This document shows, one piece after another, positions 26,574 through 35,263 of a stretch of DNA of 64,000 nt. The DNA is taken from NCBI RefSeq assembly GCF_023243075.1, contig NZ_JALKFZ020000185.1:23597-87596 (forward strand), written 5' to 3'. Numbering within the stretch: the first letter of the stretch is position 1; each line of letters begins with the position of its first letter. Origin of the DNA: Frankia sp. AiPa1 (GTDB lineage Bacteria > Actinomycetota > Actinomycetes > Frankiales > Frankiaceae). Position numbers and translations under genes: made by a program. The notes under the pieces were generated by a model, which saw only the letters and a list, made by a program, of their open reading frames with translations, made no database searches and had not been told where the DNA came from.

Positions 26574-29500
26574 CCGTGATCCTTCCCGCGGCGATGCCGG
26601 TCCGCCTCGGCGGTCCGCGGGCCGCTTCCCCGGCCTCGGGCGCCGTGGCCTGGCCCGACCCCGCTGACCCCGCGTCGGCCCCGCGTCGGGCGGTGGACCA
26701 TGGGCCGGGGATCCCGCCGGACGACAGCGGATGGCTGGCACGCCCCGGCCTTCCGCCGCAAGCCCCCACCGCCCATCCGGAGGGTGTAGGACCGCCCCGG
26801 TCGATGGCCGCGTCCCTGGCCCGTCCGGCGGGTGTGGCGGCGGTTCGTCCCGAACGTGAGGACCAGCCGAGGGGAGCGACCTGCGCGGGAGCGGCTTGGA
26901 CGCCCGATGGTCGGCCCCGGCCATGGCCGCGGGTCGTCCAGCGGCCCGAGGGCCGGGCGGGGCAGCCACGGACGCCAAAACGTGCCACCCGGTCGCCGGC
27001 GTCGGCCGACCCCATCGTGCGGCGGCTGCTTGCCGGGAGCATCAACACTGTCGCCGGACGGTTCCTGCACGATCCCTGGGCCGCCCCCGACCGGCTGCCC
27101 GCCGCGCCGTGCGGCCTTTTCGTCGTGCATCTCGGCAGTGGTGTCGCTGGTTTCCAGGCGGGTGGACGGCCGGTGCCCCCGGCAACCCTCGCCCGGCTGA
27201 TCCGCGCCTGCCCGGAATGGCGGGGACGTCCGCTGCTGCTGCTGCCCCGGCCGCAGCCCGCGCCGGAGCGACTCGCCTGGCTCGTGCATGCCTTGCTCGC
27301 TGACCTGCGGGTGCCCATCCACACCGCGGACGCGGGTGTCTGGATGCTGCCCGGCAGCGTGTTCACCGGAGGCACCTTCCGACGCTGGCATCTGGAACGT
27401 GCCCCGAACGGCGGGCCAGTCGCCCTGGATGTCGGCCCATGGCTGCCGCGGCCCACAGCCGCCCCCGCCCGGCCGCGGGTTGGCATCGCTCGCCGCCGTC
27501 GCTCCGCGGCCCCCGCGCCGTATCCCGCCACCGGCACCCTTCTCGTGGCCGCTGGCACCACCACCATCGCCGCCGCTACCGCTACCACTGCCACCAGCAC
27601 CAGCACCGCCGCCGCCACCAGCGCCACCGCCGCCTCTGCCGCCGCCTCTGCCTCTGCCTCTGCCTCTGCCACCACCAGCGGGACCATCGCCCCGACATCG
27701 GCCACCCCCACCACGGCTGGTGCCTTCGCCCCTCCCGCCACTACCACCCCGGGCGCCACCCTTCCGCCGGTGCCGGTGCCGGTGCCGGTGCCGGTGCCGG
27801 TGCCGTCGCACGGCGTGTGGGTCCCGCGTCCGCTCGAGTCCATGCCCGCGGTGGTGCGCCGGGGCCTGCCGCCTGACCTGCCGTGGCCACCACCGTCGAT
27901 GCCGTCGGCCGCAGGCCCAGGACCCGCCCATGGCGAGGACCCGGCGCAGACCGGACCACAGGACCAGATCGATCTGCTCGCCCAACTCGGCTTCCACGCG
28001 CAGCCCCCGGAGCCCCACCAGCCTCCGCCCGCGGAGCGAGAGGACGGCGCGGATCCGGAGGATGCTGATTCGCCAGGTGCACGCCCGTCCGATGCGGGTG
28101 CACGGGACTCCACGCGACGCGGGCGACCGGGACGGCGGGCGCGGCGCTGGGCGATCCGACGCCCGCGAGGTGCGGCTCGCGGCGGTCCGCACGCGGACGG
28201 CTCTGAGACGGCGCCAGCCGACGAAGGCCGGACGGACGCCGATCGGCACACCTCCAGCGACCCTTGGCCGACTGACAGCGGCGAGCGCGGGCAGGCACCG
28301 TCTCCGCAGGCACCGTCTCCGCACGGACATGGTCATGGCCCAGCCCCAGCTACCTCGGCAGGGGCGCCCGGTCCGGGTGAACCGGGCGAATCGGGCGAGC
28401 GGGACACAGTCCACCCTCAGGCGTGGCGCGCTCATCCGCCGCGGTCGTCCAGTTGGCCGCGAAACTCCGACTGGCCGCCGGCATCGGGTTGGCCGGATTT
28501 CGAGGCAGAGGCGCCGGGCGAGCCGGACGCTATCCCCTTGCGAGCGGACGGCGCGGCTCGGACGGCGGCGGTATCCGGCCACGGGCAAGCGTCGCCGGGC
28601 TACGGGATGGGAGCGCCGGAGTCCAGGCCGGGTGAGGGCGGCCGGTCGCTGCCCCCCAGCCCGATGGGGGGAGCGCCGGCCTCGGTCCCTGCTGGGCCCT
28701 CGCATCCAGGCATGCGTAATGGCCAGGTCGTGCCGCCTGTGCCGCCCGTGCGGCCTGTCCCGCCCATCCATGAGCACATGCCCTGGGCGGGTGCGGCGCC
28801 CGAGCCCATCCCATGGGCGGCCTCGGGAGCGGTGATTGAACCGATGCCGATGCCGATGCCGGTGCCAGCGCCGGTCGCGGTCGCGGTCGCGAGGCCAGGG
28901 GCACCATCGCCGTCGCAGCCAGAGCCCGAGTCGGTGTCGGTGCCAAGGCCGGGAGGCCGCCGCAGCTGGTGGCAGGTGCGGCCGCGGATCACCCCGACCG
29001 ACCGGGACCGGTTGCGGACCCAGTTCGGCTGGCGCTATGAGGCCCACGCCCGCGCGGTCCTCGGCACGCTCGCCCTCCACCCGGGCCTGCGGTCCGCAGG
29101 CAGCTCGCCGGAGATCCTGACCGGCCTGGTCTGCACGCGTGCCTACCTGGCAGCGCACGTCCCGGCGGCCGGCGCGGGCCGGGCCGACGCGCACGACACG
29201 CCGACGGAGGCCGAACGGGCGGTGGACCTGGCGCTGCGAGGCGATGGTTCCACACCTGCCGAGGCCTTCCTGATCGCCCGCTGCGCGGCCGTGGGCCTGG
29301 CCCGACTGCCCGCGGTCGTCGGCGCGGTGTACCACGACGCGGTCCCCGACCTTGCCGTGATCAGGCACTACCGGCCCGGCGAGCTGCTCACCGAGCCCGC
29401 GTTCCTCGAGGTGTCGACCACGCTGTCCGGTGCGCCCAGCATGTCGCCCGGTGTGCCCACCGCGCCATCCGGGGCACCAGGTATGCCGCCCGGTGTGCCC

Positions 29501-29974
29501 ACCGCGCCGTCCGCGGGGCCGCCCCCCGTGGGGGCTATCCCGGGCACGGTGCGCTACGTCATCTGGTCGTCCACGGCCCGGCGGACCGGTCTGCTTTCCG
29601 CTGATCTCGCCGGACGCGGTCCGGACGCCCCGGACGCCCTGCTCGGCGCCGGCACCTGTTTCGTCGTCCTCGCCGTGGAGCCCGGCCCGGCGCAGACCGG
29701 CGGTGTGACGGTGCTGCTGCGCGAGGTGCTCGCGGGCCGTCGTGCCGACCCCGGCCTGGACGAGCGGATCCTGGGGCGGCTGCGGGAGACCAGAGCCGAC
29801 ACCGCCCCCGCCGGTACGCGGGACGCCCCCGTCAGCGCGGATCACGGTGACGACGCCGCCGGCCCGCGGCCGTGGGCCTCGCGGGCCGCCATCGGCATCA
29901 GCGCCGACGGCAGACTGTTCGACCCGGACGGTGCCCGACCGGCACCCGACGTCGAACCGGGCCCGACCCCATGA
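26570..29974 (+). CDS. Large low-complexity protein with degenerate ADP-ribosyltransferase-like C-terminus
   Basis: ATG 26570 overlaps the previous stop and gives 1134 residues; the open frame upstream of it overlaps the preceding gene and was not used. Residues about 145-297 form a folded domain (SINTVAGRFLHDPWAAP...). The middle 500 residues are Pro, Ala, Ser/Thr and Gly-rich, with hexanucleotide runs. Residues about 805-1110 look like an ART fold: YRPGELLTEPAFLEVSTTL near 930, a YVIWSSTARR strand near 992 and LLGAGTCFVVLAVEP near 1024. In active enzymes the arginine, STS and glutamate motifs sit at these places. Here they read as EVST and a Gly/Ala-rich loop, so it is probably inactive or highly diverged. 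It may be a structural partner of the giant protein. Confidence 0.65.
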   Translation: MTVILPAAMPVRLGGPRAASPASGAVAWPDPADPASAPRRAVDHGPGIPPDDSGWLARPGLPPQAPTAHPEGVGPPRSMAASLARPAGVAAVRPEREDQPRGATCAGAAWTPDGRPRPWPRVVQRPEGRAGQPRTPKRATRSPASADPIVRRLLAGSINTVAGRFLHDPWAAPDRLPAAPCGLFVVHLGSGVAGFQAGGRPVPPATLARLIRACPEWRGRPLLLLPRPQPAPERLAWLVHALLADLRVPIHTADAGVWMLPGSVFTGGTFRRWHLERAPNGGPVALDVGPWLPRPTAAPARPRVGIARRRRSAAPAPYPATGTLLVAAGTTTIAAATATTATSTSTAAATSATAASAAASASASASATTSGTIAPTSATPTTAGAFAPPATTTPGATLPPVPVPVPVPVPVPSHGVWVPRPLESMPAVVRRGLPPDLPWPPPSMPSAAGPGPAHGEDPAQTGPQDQIDLLAQLGFHAQPPEPHQPPPAEREDGADPEDADSPGARPSDAGARDSTRRGRPGRRARRWAIRRPRGAARGGPHADGSETAPADEGRTDADRHTSSDPWPTDSGERGQAPSPQAPSPHGHGHGPAPATSAGAPGPGEPGESGERDTVHPQAWRAHPPRSSSWPRNSDWPPASGWPDFEAEAPGEPDAIPLRADGAARTAAVSGHGQASPGYGMGAPESRPGEGGRSLPPSPMGGAPASVPAGPSHPGMRNGQVVPPVPPVRPVPPIHEHMPWAGAAPEPIPWAASGAVIEPMPMPMPVPAPVAVAVARPGAPSPSQPEPESVSVPRPGGRRSWWQVRPRITPTDRDRLRTQFGWRYEAHARAVLGTLALHPGLRSAGSSPEILTGLVCTRAYLAAHVPAAGAGRADAHDTPTEAERAVDLALRGDGSTPAEAFLIARCAAVGLARLPAVVGAVYHDAVPDLAVIRHYRPGELLTEPAFLEVSTTLSGAPSMSPGVPTAPSGAPGMPPGVPTAPSAGPPPVGAIPGTVRYVIWSSTARRTGLLSADLAGRGPDAPDALLGAGTCFVVLAVEPGPAQTGGVTVLLREVLAGRRADPGLDERILGRLRETRADTAPAGTRDAPVSADHGDDAAGPRPWASRAAIGISADGRLFDPDGARPAPDVEPGPTP
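27640..27805 (+). repeat. Hexanucleotide microsatellites (TGCCTC and TGCCGG)
   Basis: Inside the preceding gene, runs of GCCTCT (coding Ala-Ser, near 27644-27670) and GGTGCC (coding Pro-Val, near 27771-27805) are repeated four to seven times. Both keep the frame. They are likely to vary in length between strains. Confidence 0.8.
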
Positions 29975-30143
29975 CCCGCCCGTACGGCTCCCGTCGTGGC
30001 ATCACCCGCTTGGGCGGTGCCCGTCGCCGGGGCGGCCGTCGCCGGGGAGTCCCGTGCCGGGGTGGTCGTCCCCGCGCTGCCCGTCGGGGTCTGCCCCGCC
30101 GCCCGGCCTGTTCCCGCCTGACGCTTTCCCGGAGGAGACCGTG

Positions 30144-33100
30144 ATGAGCGCGTCCGTCCTGTCCGTCTCCGCGACGGACGCCGACTGCGTGACCGGCATC
30201 GCCCGGGCCCTGGTCACCGCCGCCGCCGGCGACACGGTGGCGGTGCGCCCCGGGCGGTACCGGGAACCGCTGGTGTTCACCCGCGACGTCATCCTGGTCG
30301 CCGAGGAGGGGCCGGGTAGCGTCGTCATCGAGGTGCCCGCGGGCAGCGCCCTGCTCGTCGCCGGCGGCGAGGTGTGGCTGCGCGACCTCGAACTGCGCGG
30401 CGGCGACGGCGACTACCCCCTGCTGCAGGTCGCCGGCGGGCGGCTGCGAATGGAGGGCTGCGAGATCCGGGCGGACGGGGCGGCCGCCGTGCACCTGCGG
30501 GGTGGCTGGGCATCGGTGCGGGGCGGGAGCATCACCAACGGTGCGGGTGCCGCGCTGGTCGCGGACGGACGGGCCGGGGCGGAGCTCACCGACGTGGCGC
30601 TGGACGCCTCCGGCGGGCCCGCCCTCACCGTCGGCGGCGAGGCCGCGCCCGTGCTGCGCGGCTGCACGATCCGCAGCGACGACGGCGTCACGGTGGTCGC
30701 GGCCGGCAGCGGATCGCCGATGCTCGAGGGCTGCCAGGTGGGTCCGGCCCTCGGCGTCGCCGTCCTGGCCCAGCAGCAGTCACGGCTGCGGATCGCCGGC
30801 ACGGAGATCCGCGGGGGTCAGGCCGGCCTGCTGGTGACCGACTCCGCCGCCCCTGTGCTCGACCACTGCCTGCTGCGCGAGGCGGCGGGCCACGGCGTGG
30901 TCACCCGCGACCGGGCGGTTCCGCGACTGGTCGACTGCACGATCGAGGCACCCGCCGGCCACGGCCTGCACGCGGCCGGCCGGTCCGCGCCGGTGCTGGA
31001 ACGCTGCGAGGTGAACGCCAGCCGGGCGGCCGGTGTCGTCGCGGACGAGCACGCCGGCCCGGTGCTGCACGCCGGCGCCGTCGTGGGCTGCGGTGACGTC
31101 GCGGTGCTGCTGCTCGGCGAGTCGGCGGCACACCTGGACGGCGTGCGGCTGAGTGACAGCCCGGTCGCGATCACGATCGAGGGGTCCGCGGCGCCCGTCC
31201 TGAGCGGCCTGTCCATCGACGGCGTCACCTACGGGGTGCACGCCACCGGCGGCGCCGGGCGGATCGCGGACAGCGCCGTGCACGACGTCCGCCGGGCCGG
31301 GATCCGCCTTGCGGGGGACGCGGCGACACAGGTCGACAACGTGTGGGTCACCGGTGGCCGGGTCGGCATCGAGATCGCCGAACGGGCCACGCCGCGGCTG
31401 CGCGCCGTGCAGGTCAACGGCGCCCGGGACGCCGGGATGCTCGTGCGTGACCGCGCCTGGGCGCAGGTGGCCGGCATCCGCGCCCACGACGGCGCCAGGG
31501 CGGGCCTGGTCCTCGGCCCCGGCAGCAGGGCCACGATCACCGAGGTCGAGGTGGTCGGCAACCACGGCGCCGGCATCCTCGTCGAGACCACCGAGGACGT
31601 GTCGATCTCCGGCGGCATGGTGCGGGGCAACGGCGGCGAGGCCGTCGAGGTGACGGTGCCGACGAACCGGCTGCGGATCATCGGCGTCGACACCGGGCAC
31701 AACAACATCACGGTGGGATACCGGGACGTCCCCCCGGCACATGCTGACGCTGGTTCGCTTGCCCCGGCCCCGGCCGCCGCCGCCGGACAGTCGCGGGCGG
31801 CGCCGTCAGTATCCCCCGCCGCGTCCGCCTCGTCTGGCTCATCCGGACCGTCATCCTTTGCCGGACCGTCCTCATCGGCCGCGCCGCCCGCGCCGTTCGC
31901 CCCATCCGCGCCGCGCCCCTCCGTCGAGTCGCCCGGCTCCGCTCCCGGCTCTCCCGGCTCGGGGTCCGCGGCGGGTCCGTCGTCCTTCCCGCCCGCGTCC
32001 GGCTTCCCGCCCGCGTCCGGCTTCCCGCCCGCGTCTGGCGGCGCGCCGTGGCCGCACCCGGCGTCCCCCGGGCGTACGGCGGACCATCCGTCCGACCGGT
32101 TCGGATCGCCCGGGCACGGGTCGGTGACCGGGCAGTCGCCGGACCGGCCGGGTTCGGCCGCACCCGCCCCGCACGAGTCCTGGGGGGGCGCGCCCTCCTC
32201 GCCCGAGGGCCCCGCACCGTCGTCACCCGGCGGAGCCGGTCCGGCCGGGGGAACGGACACGGTGGCGGCGCTGCTGGCCGAACTGCACGCACTCGTCGGC
32301 CTCGACGGGGTCAAACACGAGGTCGCCACCCTGGTCGGGCTACACCAGGTGGCCAAGCGACGCCGGGAGGCACGCCTGAGCGTGCCGCCGATGTCACGCC
32401 ATCTCGTGTTCGCCGGGCCGCCCGGTACCGGCAAGACGACGGTGGCCCGGCTGTTCGGGCGGATCCTCGCCGCTCTGGGGGTGCTGTCCGCCGGGACGAT
32501 GGTCGAGGTCGCCCGCGCGGACCTCGTCGCCGAGCACGTCGGCGGCACCGCGGTCAAGACGACCGCGCGGTTCAACGAGGCGCTCGGTGGGGTGCTGTTC
32601 ATCGACGAGGCCTACACCTTGACCCGCGACAGCGGGGACGGCTTCGGCCGGGAGGCGATCGACACCCTGGTCAAGCTGATGGAGGACCACCGGGACGAGA
32701 TCGTCGTCGTGGTCGCCGGCTACTCGCCGCAGATGCGCTCGTTCCTCACGGCGAACCCCGGCCTCGGCTCCCGGTTCGCCCGGACCATCGAGTTCGACAG
32801 CTACTCGGATGAGGAGCTGGTCACGATCGTCGAGCGGCTGTGTCGAAACCACCACTACGCCCTGGAGTACGAGACGCAGCTCGAGCTGCTTGGCCACTTC
32901 GCGTCCCTGGCCCGGTCGGAGACGTTCGGCAACGCCCGGGTGGCCCGGCAGGTGTTCGAGGAGATGCTCGGCCGGCAGGCGTACCGGCTGGCGGCCGTCC
33001 CCGACGTGCCGGAACTCGAACTCGCCCGGTTGCTGCCCGAGGATCTCGGCGTCACCCGACGCAACGGCTCAGCCAGGTCCGGCGGTTCGGGCGGCGCTGG

Positions 33101-34022
33101 CTTCGCGGGTGCTCCAGGTTTCGGGGGTGGCGCCAGCGGCGCGGGTGGTCCGGGTGGGGGAGCGGATGGGCACGGCGGGCGGGACGCGGGCGACGAGCAG
33201 CGTCGGACCGTCGACGGGCTGCTGGCCCGGCTGGACACCATGATCGGACTGTCCGAGGTGAAGCGGGAGGTCGCGGACCTCGTCGACCTCATCGCCTCGG
33301 CCAAGGCGCGCGTCGAGGCGGGCCTGCCCGCGCCGTCACTGTCCCGCCACCTGGTCTTCGCCGGGCCGCCCGGCACCGGCAAGACGACGGTGGCCCGCCT
33401 CTACGGCGAGCTGCTCGGCGCGCTCGGCGTGCTGCGCTCCGGCCAGCTCGTCGAGGTCGCCCGCGCCGATCTCGTCGGCCAGTACGTCGGGCACACCGCG
33501 GTGAAGACCACCGAGGTGTTCGAGAAGGCCCGCGGCGGCGTGCTGTTCATCGACGAGGCCTACACGCTGTCCGGCACCGGGCAGGGCCACGACTTTGGGC
33601 GGGAGGCGATCGACACCCTGGTCAAGCTGATGGAGGACCACCGCGACGACATCGTCGTCATCGCGGCCGGCTACACCGGCGACATGGTCCGCTTCCTGGC
33701 CAGCAACGCGGGCCTGGCCTCGCGGTTCAGCCACCAGATCACCTTCGCGTCCTACGCCCCCGACGAGCTCGTCGCGATCTTCGAGCGGCTGGCCGGTGCC
33801 GGCGGCTACGAGCCACACGGCCAGGCTCTGGAGCTGCTGCGCCGCCACTTCGGCGAGGTCAACCGCGGCGAGACCTTCGGCAACGGACGGTACGCCCGCC
33901 AGGTGCTCGACCGCGTCATCGTCCGCCAGGCCGGACGGCTGCGCGCCCTGGAGCGCCCCACCACCGAGGACCTCCAACAGCTCCTGGCCGACGACGTCCT
34001 CGCCGCCTTCACCCCCCGCTGA
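30144..34022 (+). CDS. Beta-helix protein fused to two EccA/CbbX-type AAA+ ATPase modules
   Basis: ATG 30144 (GTG 30141 is also possible) follows a GGAGGAG site and gives 1292 residues. Residues about 1-530 are a right-handed parallel beta-helix, seen as regular 20-24-residue turns such as APVLRGCTIRSDDGVTVVAAG. A Pro/Ser-rich linker with an FPPASG triplet repeat follows. Then come two homologous AAA+ modules with Walker A GPPGTGKT at 758-765 and 1074-1081 and Walker B VLFIDEAYTL in both. These resemble the C-terminal ATPase of EccA and CbbX/SpoVK. EccA-like ATPases act in the cytosol on ESX substrates. The beta-helix may bind the repeat-rich partners encoded just upstream, which is inference. 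Confidence 0.88.
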   Translation: MSASVLSVSATDADCVTGIARALVTAAAGDTVAVRPGRYREPLVFTRDVILVAEEGPGSVVIEVPAGSALLVAGGEVWLRDLELRGGDGDYPLLQVAGGRLRMEGCEIRADGAAAVHLRGGWASVRGGSITNGAGAALVADGRAGAELTDVALDASGGPALTVGGEAAPVLRGCTIRSDDGVTVVAAGSGSPMLEGCQVGPALGVAVLAQQQSRLRIAGTEIRGGQAGLLVTDSAAPVLDHCLLREAAGHGVVTRDRAVPRLVDCTIEAPAGHGLHAAGRSAPVLERCEVNASRAAGVVADEHAGPVLHAGAVVGCGDVAVLLLGESAAHLDGVRLSDSPVAITIEGSAAPVLSGLSIDGVTYGVHATGGAGRIADSAVHDVRRAGIRLAGDAATQVDNVWVTGGRVGIEIAERATPRLRAVQVNGARDAGMLVRDRAWAQVAGIRAHDGARAGLVLGPGSRATITEVEVVGNHGAGILVETTEDVSISGGMVRGNGGEAVEVTVPTNRLRIIGVDTGHNNITVGYRDVPPAHADAGSLAPAPAAAAGQSRAAPSVSPAASASSGSSGPSSFAGPSSSAAPPAPFAPSAPRPSVESPGSAPGSPGSGSAAGPSSFPPASGFPPASGFPPASGGAPWPHPASPGRTADHPSDRFGSPGHGSVTGQSPDRPGSAAPAPHESWGGAPSSPEGPAPSSPGGAGPAGGTDTVAALLAELHALVGLDGVKHEVATLVGLHQVAKRRREARLSVPPMSRHLVFAGPPGTGKTTVARLFGRILAALGVLSAGTMVEVARADLVAEHVGGTAVKTTARFNEALGGVLFIDEAYTLTRDSGDGFGREAIDTLVKLMEDHRDEIVVVVAGYSPQMRSFLTANPGLGSRFARTIEFDSYSDEELVTIVERLCRNHHYALEYETQLELLGHFASLARSETFGNARVARQVFEEMLGRQAYRLAAVPDVPELELARLLPEDLGVTRRNGSARSGGSGGAGFAGAPGFGGGASGAGGPGGGADGHGGRDAGDEQRRTVDGLLARLDTMIGLSEVKREVADLVDLIASAKARVEAGLPAPSLSRHLVFAGPPGTGKTTVARLYGELLGALGVLRSGQLVEVARADLVGQYVGHTAVKTTEVFEKARGGVLFIDEAYTLSGTGQGHDFGREAIDTLVKLMEDHRDDIVVIAAGYTGDMVRFLASNAGLASRFSHQITFASYAPDELVAIFERLAGAGGYEPHGQALELLRRHFGEVNRGETFGNGRYARQVLDRVIVRQAGRLRALERPTTEDLQQLLADDVLAAFTPR

Positions 34023-34295
34023 CGGGATCGCACCGGCCTCGCGGGGCCAGTCGGTCTCCCTGATCGTCCCGCCCTGCGCGACGATGCGCCCCACCAGCCT
34101 CCGCGCGGCGGCCGTATCCCCCGATCGTCACGCGGTGCGGTCGGCCGCCGGACAAGATCCGCCTACACAGGTCGTCGTGGGGGTAAAAAGGGACACGAAC
34201 CCGCCCACGGCGACCTGGTTGGATCTTGGGTGCACTCGGCTCTGGACTAGCCGTCACGGACCGTGGCGTGGCCTCGTCGTTCGAGGGCGCTGCGT
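34023..34295. other. Intergenic region, no gene seen
   Basis: This stretch lies between the convergent AAA+ gene and the sigma factor gene. Small open frames occur in it, but none has a ribosome site or protein-like composition. No strong terminator hairpin was recognised. Confidence 0.5.
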
Positions 34296-35108
34296 CTACG
34301 CGGCCCGCAGGCCCATCCGTTCGGCCTCGCGGCGTAGTGAGCGTAGGGCGTAGTGCAGGCGGCTTTTCACCGTGCCCTCGGGCAGGCCGAGGACGGAGGC
34401 GGCCTGGGCGCAGGTGCGGTCATGGAGATAGACCTCGACGATGGCCGCCCGGTGCTCGGGCCAGATCCGGTCGAGCACGGCGGAGACGACCGCGGCTGCC
34501 ACGACCCCCTCGGCGTGGTCCGGCGCGGCGGCCACCTCGGAATGCTCGGGCGCGAGCTCCTGCTCCGCAGGCCGGGTCTGACGCGAACGGTGACCGTCGA
34601 CCACCAGGTTGTGCGCGACCCGTCGCAACCAGCCGTGTACCGAGCCCCGCTCGGGGGTCAGTCGGTCGAGGTGGTGCCAGGCTCGCAGCAGGGTCTCCTG
34701 GACGACATCCTCGGCCCGGGCCCGGTCGCCGCCGGTCAGATGCGTGCAGTAGGCGAGCAGGGCCGCACGATGTGCGAGCGCGAGCTCGTAGAAACGCTCA
34801 CCGTCCACTCCGGCGGAACTGCCTCCGACGGAACTGTCTCCGGCGGAGGCGGAGGCGGCGGTGGCGGCTGGCTTCTCGACATCAATGAATGTGTCGACGC
34901 AAACTGATTTCTCGGCATCGGTTGATGTCTTTGTACCAGCCGGCGTCTCGAAGTCATCGGATTTCTCGGTGTGCACGGATTCCACGGAGTCGGCTGATCT
35001 CGTGGCGCCCGTGGATCTGTCGTCCTGATCGAATCTCGTGGCCTCGGAAATCCCGGTTGCGCCGACGGGAACGGGGACGTCGACGGGACGGCGGGTCAGA
35101 CAGGTCAT
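34296..35108 (-). CDS. ECF-type RNA polymerase sigma factor
   Basis: The C-terminal 170 residues are a sigma-70 family protein of ECF type. Region 2 has EDVVQETLLRAWHHLDRL, and region 4 has the helix-turn-helix CAQAASVLGLPEGTVKSRLH. The mapped frame has about 100 extra N-terminal residues, rich in Ser, Asp, Glu and Thr. That extension has no recognised domain and may be untranslated: a GTG about 95-100 codons in, before DGERFYELALAHRA, would give a normal 170-residue ECF factor. No anti-sigma factor gene is adjacent. A strong hairpin separates it from the Hsp70-like gene upstream. Confidence 0.85.
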   Translation of the reverse strand: MTCLTRRPVDVPVPVGATGISEATRFDQDDRSTGATRSADSVESVHTEKSDDFETPAGTKTSTDAEKSVCVDTFIDVEKPAATAASASAGDSSVGGSSAGVDGERFYELALAHRAALLAYCTHLTGGDRARAEDVVQETLLRAWHHLDRLTPERGSVHGWLRRVAHNLVVDGHRSRQTRPAEQELAPEHSEVAAAPDHAEGVVAAAVVSAVLDRIWPEHRAAIVEVYLHDRTCAQAASVLGLPEGTVKSRLHYALRSLRREAERMGLRAA

Positions 35109-35175
35109 ACACCGAACGTTGCGACAGCTGGCCTGATCGTAGCTACGGAGTGGTCCCTACCCGGGCGTGGGTCGG

Positions 35176-35217
35176 CACCCGATCCTGGTAGGGCTGTCCC
35201 TACCGGGGGATCGGGTG
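35176..35217 (-). terminator. Hairpin after Hsp70-like gene
   Basis: The left arm CACCCGATCC plus GGTAGGG pairs with CCCTACC plus GGATCGGGTG, with a CTGT loop and a small asymmetric bulge, a stem of about 17 bp. It lies 47 bp past the Hsp70-like stop on the minus strand and upstream of the sigma factor. A terminator is most likely, but there is no T-run. The inner GGTAGGG-CTGT-CCCTACC could also serve as an operator for the sigma gene. Confidence 0.55.
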
Positions 35218-35263
35218 GCCCGGGCGGCGAGAATGCAGTGGGCGCGCACAGGCCATCCTGCGG

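Noticed and set aside
34726..35108. Full-length N-terminus of the sigma factor taken as certain
   Set aside because: The first 100 residues lack homology and may not be translated. An internal GTG would give a normal ECF factor, so I keep this open.
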